From positions 1-6,348 of the forward strand of contig CAIMEK010000355.1 in NCBI GenBank assembly GCA_903839965.1: a stretch of 6,348 nt of DNA. Direction: 5' to 3'. Below are positions 1 to 5,916 of the stretch, piece after piece (the stretch's first letter is position 1; the number at the start of each line of letters is the position of its first letter). The DNA comes from an uncultured Acetobacteraceae bacterium (GTDB lineage Bacteria > Pseudomonadota > Alphaproteobacteria > Acetobacterales > Acetobacteraceae). Made by a program: the position numbers and the translations under genes. The notes beneath the pieces were generated by a model. It was not told where the DNA came from. It ran no database searches and was given only the letters and a program-made list of their open reading frames with translations.

Positions 1-1
1 C

Positions 2-112
2 GTGGTGATCACCAAGGGGCTGGACGAGGGCGTGCGGGTTGTCGCCAACGGCATGTCCCGCCTGCAGAACGGGTCCCGTGTGGTCGCCAACCAGTCGAAG
101 CCCGCGGGTTAA
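2..112 (+). CDS. RND efflux periplasmic adaptor (membrane-fusion protein), C-terminal end only
   Basis: The last 36 codons of a gene that starts left of the window, ending at TAA 110-112. The visible residues include TKGLDEGVRVVANG and RLQNGSRVV. This is the usual closing pattern of MdtA/AcrA-type adaptors: a membrane-proximal domain with 'GL..G.RVV..G...L..G..V'. In that family the protein is anchored to the inner membrane, lies in the periplasm and links an RND pump to an outer-membrane channel. The transporter gene begins 27 bases downstream on the same strand, which fits the standard adaptor-pump operon order. With so little sequence, the subfamily cannot be stated beyond MdtA-like, and that is inferred mainly from the MdtC-like neighbour. 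Confidence 0.8.
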   Translation: MVITKGLDEGVRVVANGMSRLQNGSRVVANQSKPAG

Positions 113-122
113 CGCCAGCACC

Positions 123-143
123 ATGGACAAAGCCGGCACATGA
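123..143 (+). other. Six-codon mini-ORF overlapping the pump start codon
   Basis: ATG at 123 opens a six-codon frame (M D K A G T) whose TGA at 141-143 overlaps the pump's ATG in an ATGA arrangement. It has no convincing Shine-Dalgarno sequence. The overlap could couple translation of the adaptor-pump gap to the pump, but a chance ORF this short is quite possible. Confidence 0.2.
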
Positions 144-3100
144 GTATCTCCGCCCCCTTCATTCGCCGTCCCATCGGGACGTCGCTGCTGATGGCGGCCA
201 TTCTGCTGGTGGGCATCGCGGCCTATCCGCTGTTGCCGGTGGCGCCGCTGCCGCGTGTTGAATTTCCCACCATCAACGTGCAGGCGAAATTCCCCGGGGC
301 GAGCCCGGAAACCATGGCCACCTCGGTGGCGCAGCCGCTGGAGCGGCAGTTCTCCCAGATAGCCGGGGTCTCGCAGATGACCTCGGTCTCGGTGCTGGGC
401 CAGGCTTCGATCACCGTGCAGTTCGACCTCAACCGCAGCATCGATTCCGCGGCGCTCGACATCCAGTCGGCGCTCACCGCGGCGCAGGGCCAGTTGCCGA
501 AGAACCTGCCTTCGCCGCCCAGCTTCTGGAAGGTGAACCCCTCGGATGCGCCGGTCCTGATCTATGCCGTGCAGTCCGATGAGCGGACCATGATCGAGAC
601 CGACGACTACGCCGACAACATCCTGGCTCAGCAGATCAGCCAGATCGCGGGCGTGTCACAGGTTTTCATCGGCGGCGAGCGGAAGCGCGCCGTGCGCGTG
701 CAGATCGATCCCGCGCGCCTGGCGGCCATGGGCCTGACCTTGGAAGACGCCCGCCTGTCGCTGCAGAATTCCACCGTCAACTCACCGAAAGGCACGATCA
801 ACGGCGAGCGCCGCACCTTTACCATCTACGCCAACGACCAGCTTACCAAGGCCGCCGACTACAACAACCTGATCATCGCCTATCGCGCCGGTGCGCCGGT
901 GCGCGTGCGCGACATCGGCCGCGCCGTGGACGATGCCGAGAACATGCTGGTGTCCGGGTTCCAGAACAACAAGCCCGGCGTGCAGCTGATCATCTTCAAG
1001 CAGACCGATGCCAACATCATCGATACGGTCGATCGCATCAAGGCCGCGATCCCGCGGCTGGTCGCCGCCATTCCGCCCTCGGTCAAGGTCACGAAGGTGA
1101 TGGACCGCACGGAGACGATCCGAGCCTCCGTGAGCGAAGTTCAGTTCACGTTGATGTTGTCGATAGGCCTTGTTGTAACGGTAATATTTCTGTTCCTGCG
1201 CAATGTGTGGGCCACCATCATCCCCAGTGTCACGGTGCCGATTGCGCTGGTCGGCACGTTTGCCGTCATGTACTTGATGGATTACAGCCTGGATAACCTG
1301 TCGCTCATGGCATTGACCATCGCGGTAGGCTTCGTGATCGACGATGCCATTGTGATGCTGGAGAACATCTTCCGTCATATCGAAGATGGCATGAAGCCGA
1401 TGGACGCCGCCATGAAGGGAGCGGGCGAAATCGGCTTCACCATCGTGTCCATAAGCGCCTCGCTGATCGCGGTCTTTATCCCCCTCCTGCTGATGGGCGG
1501 CATCGTCGGTCGATTGTTCCGCGAATTCGCCATGACCGTCAGCATTGCCGTGGTGGTCTCTGCCATCGTGTCGCTGACGCTGACGCCGATGATGTGTTCG
1601 CGCTTTCTGCACCACGATCATGGCAATCATGGCCTGGTGTATCGAATCGTCGAGCGTGGGTTCGAACACCTGATCGGAGGGTATCGGCGCACGCTCGATA
1701 TCGCGCTCAAGCATCACTTCATCACGCTGATGGTCTTCCTGATCACGGCTGCGCTCACGGTTCACCTCTACATCATCATCCCCAAGGGATTCTTTCCCGA
1801 GCAGGACAACGGCATCCTGATGGGCACGGCCCAGGCTGCCCAGGACGTCTCGTTCCGGGAAATGGTGCGACTGAACCTGAAGCTTGGCCAGGTGCTGCTG
1901 GATGACCCTGACGTCGCGGCCTACTCCAACATGATCGGTTCGGGCGTTGGGGGCCAGACCGGGAACAATGCCCGCTACTTCATCGCGCTGAAGCCGTCCG
2001 GGCAGCGCCACCTGAGCGCCCAGCAAATCATCGCCCGGCTCCGCCCGAAGCTCGCAACTGTCGAAGGAGCGCAGATGACCCTGCAGGCCGGCCAGGATGT
2101 GCGCGTCGGCGGCCGGCAGTCTAAGGCGCAGTACCAGTACACGTTGCAGGATGCCGACGTCAGCGAGCTGTACTCGTGGTCGCCGAAGATCTTCGAGAAA
2201 CTCAGCAAGCTGCCGCAGTTGCGCGACGTGTCGACCGATCAGCAGGACGGCGGCACCACTGCCGTCCTCACGATCGATCGCGACGCGGCGGCGCGCTTCG
2301 GCATCCAGCCGCAGGTGATCGACGACACGTTGTACGATGCCCTCGGCCAGCGCCAGGTGACGCAGTATTTTACCCAGGTGAACACCTACAAGCTCATCAT
2401 GGAAGTGCTGCCGGAGCTTCAGCAGGACCTGTCGGTGCTCGATAAGCTGTTCATCAGGTCGTCCACCGGTCAGGCCGTGCCGCTGTCCACGTTTGTCCGC
2501 CTCGATGCGACCAAAACGGCGCCGCTATCGATCAGTCACCAGAGCCAATTCCCCGCGGTGACCATATCGTTCAACCTCGCCCAAGGGGTGGCGCTGGGCC
2601 AAGCCGTTGACGCCATCGGCGTGGCGATGCGCGAGCTGCAAACGCCGATCACCCTGAACGGCACCTTCCAGGGAACGGCTCAGGCATTCCAGTCCTCGCT
2701 GGCCAGCCAACCCTACCTGATCGGGGCGGCCCTGATCGCCGTCTACATCATTCTGGGGATCCTTTACGAAAGCTACATCCTGCCGCTGACCATCCTTTCC
2801 ACCCTGCCGTCCGCGGGCGTGGGAGCACTGCTGATCCTGATGGCGGCGGGGTACGAATTGTCGGTCATTGCCCTGATCGGAATCATCCTGCTCATTGGCA
2901 TCGTCAAGAAGAACGGGATCATGATGGTGGATTTCGCCATCAACGCCGAACGGCGCGATGGCGAAACCCCGTTCAATGCCATCCGCCAGGCTTGCCTCCT
3001 GCGCTTCCGACCGATTCTGATGACCACCATGGCCGCGTTGCTCTCCGGACTGCCGCTGATGATCGGCACCGGCGCGGGTTCGGAGTTGCGTCGGCCGCTT

Positions 3101-3262
3101 GGCTTTGCCATGGTCGGCGGGCTGGCGCTGAGCCAGATTCTGACCCTCTACACCACGCCCGTCATCTATCTGTATCTGGAGCGCCTGCAGCGTCGCCTGT
3201 CGCCGCGGCGCAGCAGCCGGATGCCCTCGCTCGCCGAGAAGATGGGCGTGGCGGCTGACTGA
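140..3262 (+). CDS. RND multidrug efflux transporter, MdtB/MdtC-like, complete
   Basis: A 1040-residue inner-membrane proton/drug antiporter of the RND (HAE1) family, the pump of a tripartite efflux system. The length is normal for MdtB/MdtC. The N-terminus (FIRRPIGTSLLMAAILLVG, LPVAPLPRVEFPTI, GASPETMATSVAQPLE, NPSDAP) follows the MdtC pattern closely. Membrane segment 1 lies near residues 13-32, then a periplasmic porter domain to about 330, segments 2-6 at about 335-490, segment 7 at about 526-547 followed by PKGFFPEQDNG, a second porter half, and segments 8-12 at about 855-1015. The proton-relay residues are present: the Asp pair 401-402 in AVGFVIDDAIVMLENI, and the Lys preceding Asn in IVKKNGIMMVDF (Lys924). 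The ATG at 140 gives the canonical N-terminus but has only a weak ribosome-binding site. It overlaps the TGA of a 6-residue mini-ORF. In enterobacteria MdtB and MdtC work as a heteromeric pair. Only one pump gene is seen here, and a partner could lie upstream. Substrates cannot be read from sequence; MdtC relatives export bile salts, novobiocin and similar compounds. Confidence 0.95.
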   Translation: MSISAPFIRRPIGTSLLMAAILLVGIAAYPLLPVAPLPRVEFPTINVQAKFPGASPETMATSVAQPLERQFSQIAGVSQMTSVSVLGQASITVQFDLNRSIDSAALDIQSALTAAQGQLPKNLPSPPSFWKVNPSDAPVLIYAVQSDERTMIETDDYADNILAQQISQIAGVSQVFIGGERKRAVRVQIDPARLAAMGLTLEDARLSLQNSTVNSPKGTINGERRTFTIYANDQLTKAADYNNLIIAYRAGAPVRVRDIGRAVDDAENMLVSGFQNNKPGVQLIIFKQTDANIIDTVDRIKAAIPRLVAAIPPSVKVTKVMDRTETIRASVSEVQFTLMLSIGLVVTVIFLFLRNVWATIIPSVTVPIALVGTFAVMYLMDYSLDNLSLMALTIAVGFVIDDAIVMLENIFRHIEDGMKPMDAAMKGAGEIGFTIVSISASLIAVFIPLLLMGGIVGRLFREFAMTVSIAVVVSAIVSLTLTPMMCSRFLHHDHGNHGLVYRIVERGFEHLIGGYRRTLDIALKHHFITLMVFLITAALTVHLYIIIPKGFFPEQDNGILMGTAQAAQDVSFREMVRLNLKLGQVLLDDPDVAAYSNMIGSGVGGQTGNNARYFIALKPSGQRHLSAQQIIARLRPKLATVEGAQMTLQAGQDVRVGGRQSKAQYQYTLQDADVSELYSWSPKIFEKLSKLPQLRDVSTDQQDGGTTAVLTIDRDAAARFGIQPQVIDDTLYDALGQRQVTQYFTQVNTYKLIMEVLPELQQDLSVLDKLFIRSSTGQAVPLSTFVRLDATKTAPLSISHQSQFPAVTISFNLAQGVALGQAVDAIGVAMRELQTPITLNGTFQGTAQAFQSSLASQPYLIGAALIAVYIILGILYESYILPLTILSTLPSAGVGALLILMAAGYELSVIALIGIILLIGIVKKNGIMMVDFAINAERRDGETPFNAIRQACLLRFRPILMTTMAALLSGLPLMIGTGAGSELRRPLGFAMVGGLALSQILTLYTTPVIYLYLERLQRRLSPRRSSRMPSLAEKMGVAAD

Positions 3263-3273
3263 ACCGTCGAGCG

Positions 3274-3288
3274 GTGCCGAGCCGGCAC
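3274..3288 (+). terminator. Hairpin after the efflux operon, possible weak terminator
   Basis: A perfect 6-bp stem (GTGCCG, then CGGCAC) with a 3-base AGC loop begins 12 bases after the pump's stop codon. The position suits a terminator, but no T-run follows (AAATTCAACC instead). It is therefore not a textbook Rho-independent terminator and may only be a 3'-end stabilising hairpin. Confidence 0.35.
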
Positions 3289-3370
3289 AAATTCAACCTG
3301 CTTAGAGGCTGACCCGGAACGAATTGGGAATGACTTCGCGAGTTATTTCAGCACATTCGCCCTGAAGGGG
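3289..3370. other. Non-coding spacer between the pump operon and the insertion-sequence remnant
   Basis: About 80 bases with no gene, promoter or repeat that I recognise. It looks richer in A+T than its flanks. The eight bases just left of the insertion-sequence end (TGAAGGGG, 3363-3370) would be one copy of the 8-bp target duplication typical of IS66-family insertion. I see no second copy flanking the scar, as expected if the other end of the element has been deleted. Confidence 0.4.
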
Positions 3371-3640
3371 GTAAGCGGGACATAATCCTGGGGTAGGGAC
3401 GATTTTGGGGCTTCCCGCGACGCGGGCGAGGACGATTCGCTTGGGACATGTCACTGCCCGCCGATCTATTTGCTTGTCCCACGCCGAGATGGAAGCTCTG
3501 GTGGTGCAGTTGCTGGGCGAGGTGACGGAGCTGAAGCAGCTCGTTGCTGCGCAACGTGACAAGATCGCCGCCTCCAAGGCCTGAAGGGTCGGCCGGTGAT
3601 CAAGCCGAGCGGCATGGAAGACGCCACTGGGCCGAAGCCG
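3371..3640 (+). mobile_element. Left-end remnant of an IS66-family (ISBst12-like) insertion sequence
   Basis: The block begins with GTAAGCGGGACATAATCC. IS66-family terminal repeats characteristically start GTAAGCG. About 75 bases on comes the start of a degraded transposase gene with no tnpA or tnpB before it, which is the layout of the single-gene ISBst12 subgroup. Only about 270 bases survive, against roughly 1.5-2 kb for a whole element. No right terminal repeat (inverted CGCTTAC) is seen before phnM. The right limit at about 3640 is my estimate of where transposase-like residues give way to cytochrome-like ones. The element cannot move by itself. Confidence 0.65.
3448..3640 (+). pseudogene. 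IS66/ISBst12-like transposase, N-terminal fragment with two frameshifts
   Basis: Three frames must be joined to recover the transposase N-terminus. From ATG 3448 the sequence reads MSLPADL. From the frame of ATG 3489 it reads LSHAEMEALVVQLLGEVTEL, then a coiled-coil-like KQLVAAQRDKIA, and stops at TGA 3582-3584. From 3581 in the third frame it continues LKGRPVIKPSGMEDATGPKP. The 'LSHAEMEAL' and 'LKGRP.IKPSGM' stretches are familiar from the N-terminal leucine-zipper region of these transposases. Both shifts fit loss of a single base (near 3466-3476 and 3570-3582). The zinc-finger and DDE catalytic domains are absent, so no active transposase is made. Family assignment is by recalled motifs, not a search. 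Confidence 0.65.
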
Positions 3641-3873
3641 CACACGCCTCCCCCGGCGCCGGCCGCCAAGGCGGTGCCCACGACGGTCTGCCTGTCGTGC
3701 CACGGCAGCAATGACGATCTCGCCGACCTGACGGACGACAAGGGGTCGAGCAATCCGCATGCGTCGCACAACGGCCCGCTCGACTGCGACAAGTGCCACA
3801 ACGTGCACAAGCCTTCGGTGAACTTCTGCCAGGAATGCCACGCGTTGAATATGGACGTGCCGCAAGCGCCCGG
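3641..3873 (+). pseudogene. Tetraheme c3-type cytochrome, C-terminal fragment with three haem motifs
   Basis: In the frame that also carries the transposase tail there are three CXXCH haem-attachment motifs: CLSCH (3689-3703), CDKCH (3785-3799) and CQECH (3827-3841). NPHASH (3752-3769) and NVHKPSVNF supply further candidate axial histidines. The spacing, 'NPHASH' between haems and the closing 'ALNMDVP' match the C-terminal three-quarters of small periplasmic tetraheme c3-type cytochromes and the haem domain of flavocytochrome c fumarate reductases. In those families the protein passes electrons in the periplasm after export and haem attachment. Here the signal peptide and the first haem motif are missing, replaced by insertion-sequence residues, and no stop codon follows the normal end. 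The frame instead runs to 4246 antisense to phnM. Without an export signal, haem attachment is not expected, so I call it a pseudogene. Both boundaries are approximate. Confidence 0.7.
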
Positions 3874-3875
3874 CG

Positions 3876-5033
3876 TCAGGCGACCGTTCCGTGCAGTCGT
3901 GTGGCGCCGTCGGCGGACATCCATGCCAGCCGCCCCGCCGCAATGGTCGCAACCGGCTCGGGGCGGTCGGATGCGTCCGCCACCAGCACGACATCGGCAC
4001 GCTGGCCCGGTTGTAGCCGGCCACGGTCCGCCAGCCCGGCGGCGTCCGCGGCGTTGGCGGACACCAGCGCCCAGGCAGAAGCCAGGTCGAAGGCGCCGCG
4101 CCGGGCCAGCACGAACGGCGCCTGCAACAGGCAGGGATAGAAGTAGTCGCTGGCCAGCACGCGACAAACGCCGGCTTCGGCCATTTCGGCCGCGGATGGC
4201 CAGCCCAGATGCGACCCCCCGCGCAGCACGTTGGGGCTGCCCATGACGACGCAATCGCCGGCCGCCGCCGCCGCCTCGGCCACCGCCACCTGCACTGGAA
4301 ACTCGCAGATCCGCGCGCCGCGGCCGCGGAAGGCCTCGCGCGTCGCGATGCTGCCGTCATCGTGGCTGGCCATCGGCAGGCCGGCGGCACGGGCGCCGGC
4401 GGCGATGCGCTCCAGCGCGGCCGGCACTTCGTCGGCCCGGGCCCCGACGCCCTCCGCCAGCACGCGGAACTCCTCCAGCTTCATGCCGGACCGGTTACTG
4501 AACCTCGCCCCCGCCACCGGGTCGCGCACCTGGCGCAGGATCGCCGGCGTGTGGTCGTTGAACCCCAGGAGATGCACGCGCCCGGCGGCAATGTCGGCCA
4601 GGGCGGTGTCCAGGGCGTCGAGGTTGTAGGCCTCCCAGCGCAGGTGGATGCGCATGTCGCAGACCCAGGCGCGGGCATGCAGCGCGTCCACCAGCGCCCG
4701 CCAGGCGCCGATGCCGCGCAGCCCCGGCTCCCACGACAGCGTCACGCCGTGAAACGCCGTGGTGATGCCGTTGGCGAGCAACTGCCGTTCGGTTTCGTCG
4801 AGCGCCAGGGCGGGGGCGAACGCCACGCCCGGGCGCGGCTGCAACTGGCGCTCGAAGGCGTCGCCATGCAGGTCGATGATGCCGGGCAACACCTTGAGGC
4901 CGCGCGCGTCGAACACCGCCGCATTGGCCGCCCCGGCGTCGGCGATGCACCCGTCGGCGATGCAGAGATCGCCGGTCGTGACCCCGCCGTCGGAACCCAG
5001 CACGTCCCCGCCGACAATCCGCAATGGCCGCAT
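3876..5033 (-). CDS. phnM: Alpha-D-ribose 1-methylphosphonate 5-triphosphate diphosphatase PhnM
   Basis: A cytoplasmic amidohydrolase-family metal enzyme of the C-P lyase pathway. In E. coli PhnM splits ribose 1-phosphonate 5-triphosphate into the 5-phosphate and pyrophosphate, giving the substrate of the PhnJ C-P lyase. The 385 residues match the usual length. Diagnostic motifs in order are GIIDLHGDAFE (metal ligand region, residues 51-61), GITTAFHGV (89-97), HLRWE (130-134), NDHTP (159-163), SHDDGS (223-228), GSPNVLRGGSHLGW (265-278) and ASDYFYP (294-300). I prefer the ATG at 5033, because AAGGA just upstream is spaced 6 bases from it. The ATG at 5039 lies directly against that ribosome-binding site, and the longer frame to 5132 only reads through phnF sequence. 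The gene follows phnF with a 10-base gap, and its ribosome-binding site overlaps the phnF stop codon, so the two are probably co-transcribed and translationally coupled. An alanine run (residues 252-258) comes from a GCC repeat. Confidence 0.95.
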   Translation of the reverse strand: MRPLRIVGGDVLGSDGGVTTGDLCIADGCIADAGAANAAVFDARGLKVLPGIIDLHGDAFERQLQPRPGVAFAPALALDETERQLLANGITTAFHGVTLSWEPGLRGIGAWRALVDALHARAWVCDMRIHLRWEAYNLDALDTALADIAAGRVHLLGFNDHTPAILRQVRDPVAGARFSNRSGMKLEEFRVLAEGVGARADEVPAALERIAAGARAAGLPMASHDDGSIATREAFRGRGARICEFPVQVAVAEAAAAAGDCVVMGSPNVLRGGSHLGWPSAAEMAEAGVCRVLASDYFYPCLLQAPFVLARRGAFDLASAWALVSANAADAAGLADRGRLQPGQRADVVLVADASDRPEPVATIAAGRLAWMSADGATRLHGTVA

Positions 5034-5046
5034 CCGCATTCCTTCA
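5034..5046 (-). promoter_or_regulatory. phnM ribosome-binding site overlapping the phnF stop
   Basis: Read on the - strand the sequence is TGAAGGAATGCGGATG. The phnF stop TGA forms the start of the Shine-Dalgarno sequence AAGGA. Spacing is 0 bases to the first ATG (5039) and 6 bases to the second (5033). This decides the phnM start in favour of 5033 and suggests ribosomes terminating on phnF re-initiate on phnM. Confidence 0.7.
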
Positions 5047-5823
5047 GGACTCGAAGACGATCTGCACGCGGGGCGTGGGATAGCGGGTGATGCCGAATTC
5101 CACCACCGCCCCGGCGGCGTCGACGTTGACACTTTCGGTAACCAGGAGCGGCCGGTTGCGCGGCATGTGCAGCCATTTGGCCTCCTCGCCCTGCGGCATG
5201 CGGGCGGTCACCCGGGTCTGCTGGCGGCGATAGTCGGCAACGCCCACGCGCGCCAGCGCGGCGGTCACGGTCGGGCACTCGCGCAGCGCCGCCAGCAGGC
5301 CGGGAAAGCGGGCGGCGGAGAAATGGTGGCTGCCGAGGCTGACCGGCCGTTCATCCGCGAGACCGAGGCGCTCCAGCAGCACCATCAGCGTCCCTGGCGG
5401 CACGCCGAGCCCGGCGGCGATGGCCGCGTCGGCCGGCAGTTCGCGCAAGCCGAGCACGCGCCCGCCCGGCTCCTTGTTGTGGGCGCGGATCACCTCGGAG
5501 AAACGGGTGCGGGCGCTGACCGCGTAGTCCAGCACATCCTCGGCGATGAAGCTGCCTCGCCCCTGCTCCACATGGATCAAGCCGGCGCGCGACAACTCCT
5601 CCAGGGCGCGGCGGACGGTGTGGCGGTTGACGCCGAAGCTGGCGGAGAGCTGGGCCTCGGTGGGCAGGCGGGCGCCCCCGGTCAACGTGCCGGCGCCGAT
5701 CCCGCCTTCGATGGAGCGGGCGATCTGGCGCCACAGCGCGATACCCCCGGACCGTTCGAGCGCGGCCGCTTCCGGGCGGTCGGCCGGGGCTGGGGACCGC
5801 TCTGTCATGTGGAGTTCACGCAT
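5044..5823 (-). CDS. phnF: GntR-family (HutC subfamily) transcriptional regulator PhnF
   Basis: A 259-residue repressor-type protein with an N-terminal winged helix-turn-helix at about residues 27-95 (IALWRQIARSIEGGI, LPTEAQLSASFGVNRHTVRRALEEL, GLIHVEQGRGSFI). A UTRA ligand-binding domain follows at about 105-255 (RFSEVIRA, GLGVPPGTLMVLLERLGLADERPVSLGSHHF, and the closing EFGITRYPTPRVQIVFES). Both domains and their order are those of the HutC subfamily. Lying between phnM and a divergent phnG identifies it as PhnF, the phosphonate-utilisation regulator. In studied cases PhnF binds TGGTNTAGACCA-like palindromes and represses phosphonate genes; the true effector is unsettled for this protein. 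The start at 5823 gives the full frame, but the ATG at 5808 (MTERSP) is equally plausible, since neither has a strong ribosome-binding site. It probably represses its own transcript and phnG through the palindrome at 5887-5896. Confidence 0.92.
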   Translation of the reverse strand: MRELHMTERSPAPADRPEAAALERSGGIALWRQIARSIEGGIGAGTLTGGARLPTEAQLSASFGVNRHTVRRALEELSRAGLIHVEQGRGSFIAEDVLDYAVSARTRFSEVIRAHNKEPGGRVLGLRELPADAAIAAGLGVPPGTLMVLLERLGLADERPVSLGSHHFSAARFPGLLAALRECPTVTAALARVGVADYRRQQTRVTARMPQGEEAKWLHMPRNRPLLVTESVNVDAAGAVVEFGITRYPTPRVQIVFES

Positions 5824-5916
5824 GATCGGGCTCGGATCGCGCCAGTGGTGCTTGACGCCTAGCAGACCATCCGTTAGCCGTCCAGATGTCTAGACAACTA
5901 CCAGGGTCTTGCCCAC
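5824..5916. promoter_or_regulatory. Divergent phnF/phnG control region
   Basis: A 93-base gap between the two divergent starts must hold promoters for both the phnF-phnM and the phnG operons. On the + strand TTGACG (5852-5857) is a good -35-like box, but the sequence 16-17 bases on (TTAGCC/TAGCCG) is a poor -10, so the phnG promoter is only tentative. On the - strand TTGTCT (5892-5897), overlapping the palindrome, is a possible -35 for phnF, again with a weak -10 (TAACGG). The palindrome lies just downstream of the proposed phnG promoter, a typical repression position. I see no clear Pho-box pair, though expression of such loci is often phosphate-controlled. Confidence 0.5.
5887..5896. promoter_or_regulatory. 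Perfect palindrome TGTCTAGACA, likely PhnF operator
   Basis: The ten-base sequence is its own reverse complement. HutC-subfamily GntR regulators bind palindromes of the form TGGTCTAGACCA (for example DasR sites) or TGGTATAGACCA (mycobacterial PhnF), and this site shares the GTCTAGAC core. It sits 20 bases upstream of the phnG start and 63 bases upstream of phnF. Binding by this PhnF is inferred from position and motif, not shown. Confidence 0.7.

Noticed and set aside
782..2026. A 414-codon open frame on the - strand opposite the pump gene
   Set aside because: It lies wholly opposite a well-conserved RND gene, is rich in His, Asp, Arg and Gln with no recognisable domain, and is explained by GC-rich codon bias on the coding strand.
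3263..3875. A CRISPR array, tRNA or other structured RNA in the gene-poor stretch
   Set aside because: No regularly spaced repeats and no tRNA-like cloverleaf were seen. Most of the stretch is accounted for by insertion-sequence and cytochrome remnants.
4258..4277. Short GCC-type trinucleotide repeat as a possible phase-variation tract
   Set aside because: It encodes an in-frame alanine run inside phnM. Changes in whole triplets would not shift the frame, and short GCC runs are common in DNA of this base composition.
3302..4390. A - strand frame of 362 codons through the scar and the end of phnM
   Set aside because: It uses a different frame from phnM over the shared region, crosses the insertion-sequence and cytochrome remnants antisense, and is rich in Arg, Ala and Pro without any family signature.
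4209..5862. Long + strand open frames (4209-5090 and 4759-5862) opposite phnM and phnF
   Set aside because: They are antisense to two confidently identified genes, overlap each other in different frames, and encode low-complexity Arg/Ala/Gly/His-rich products without known motifs.
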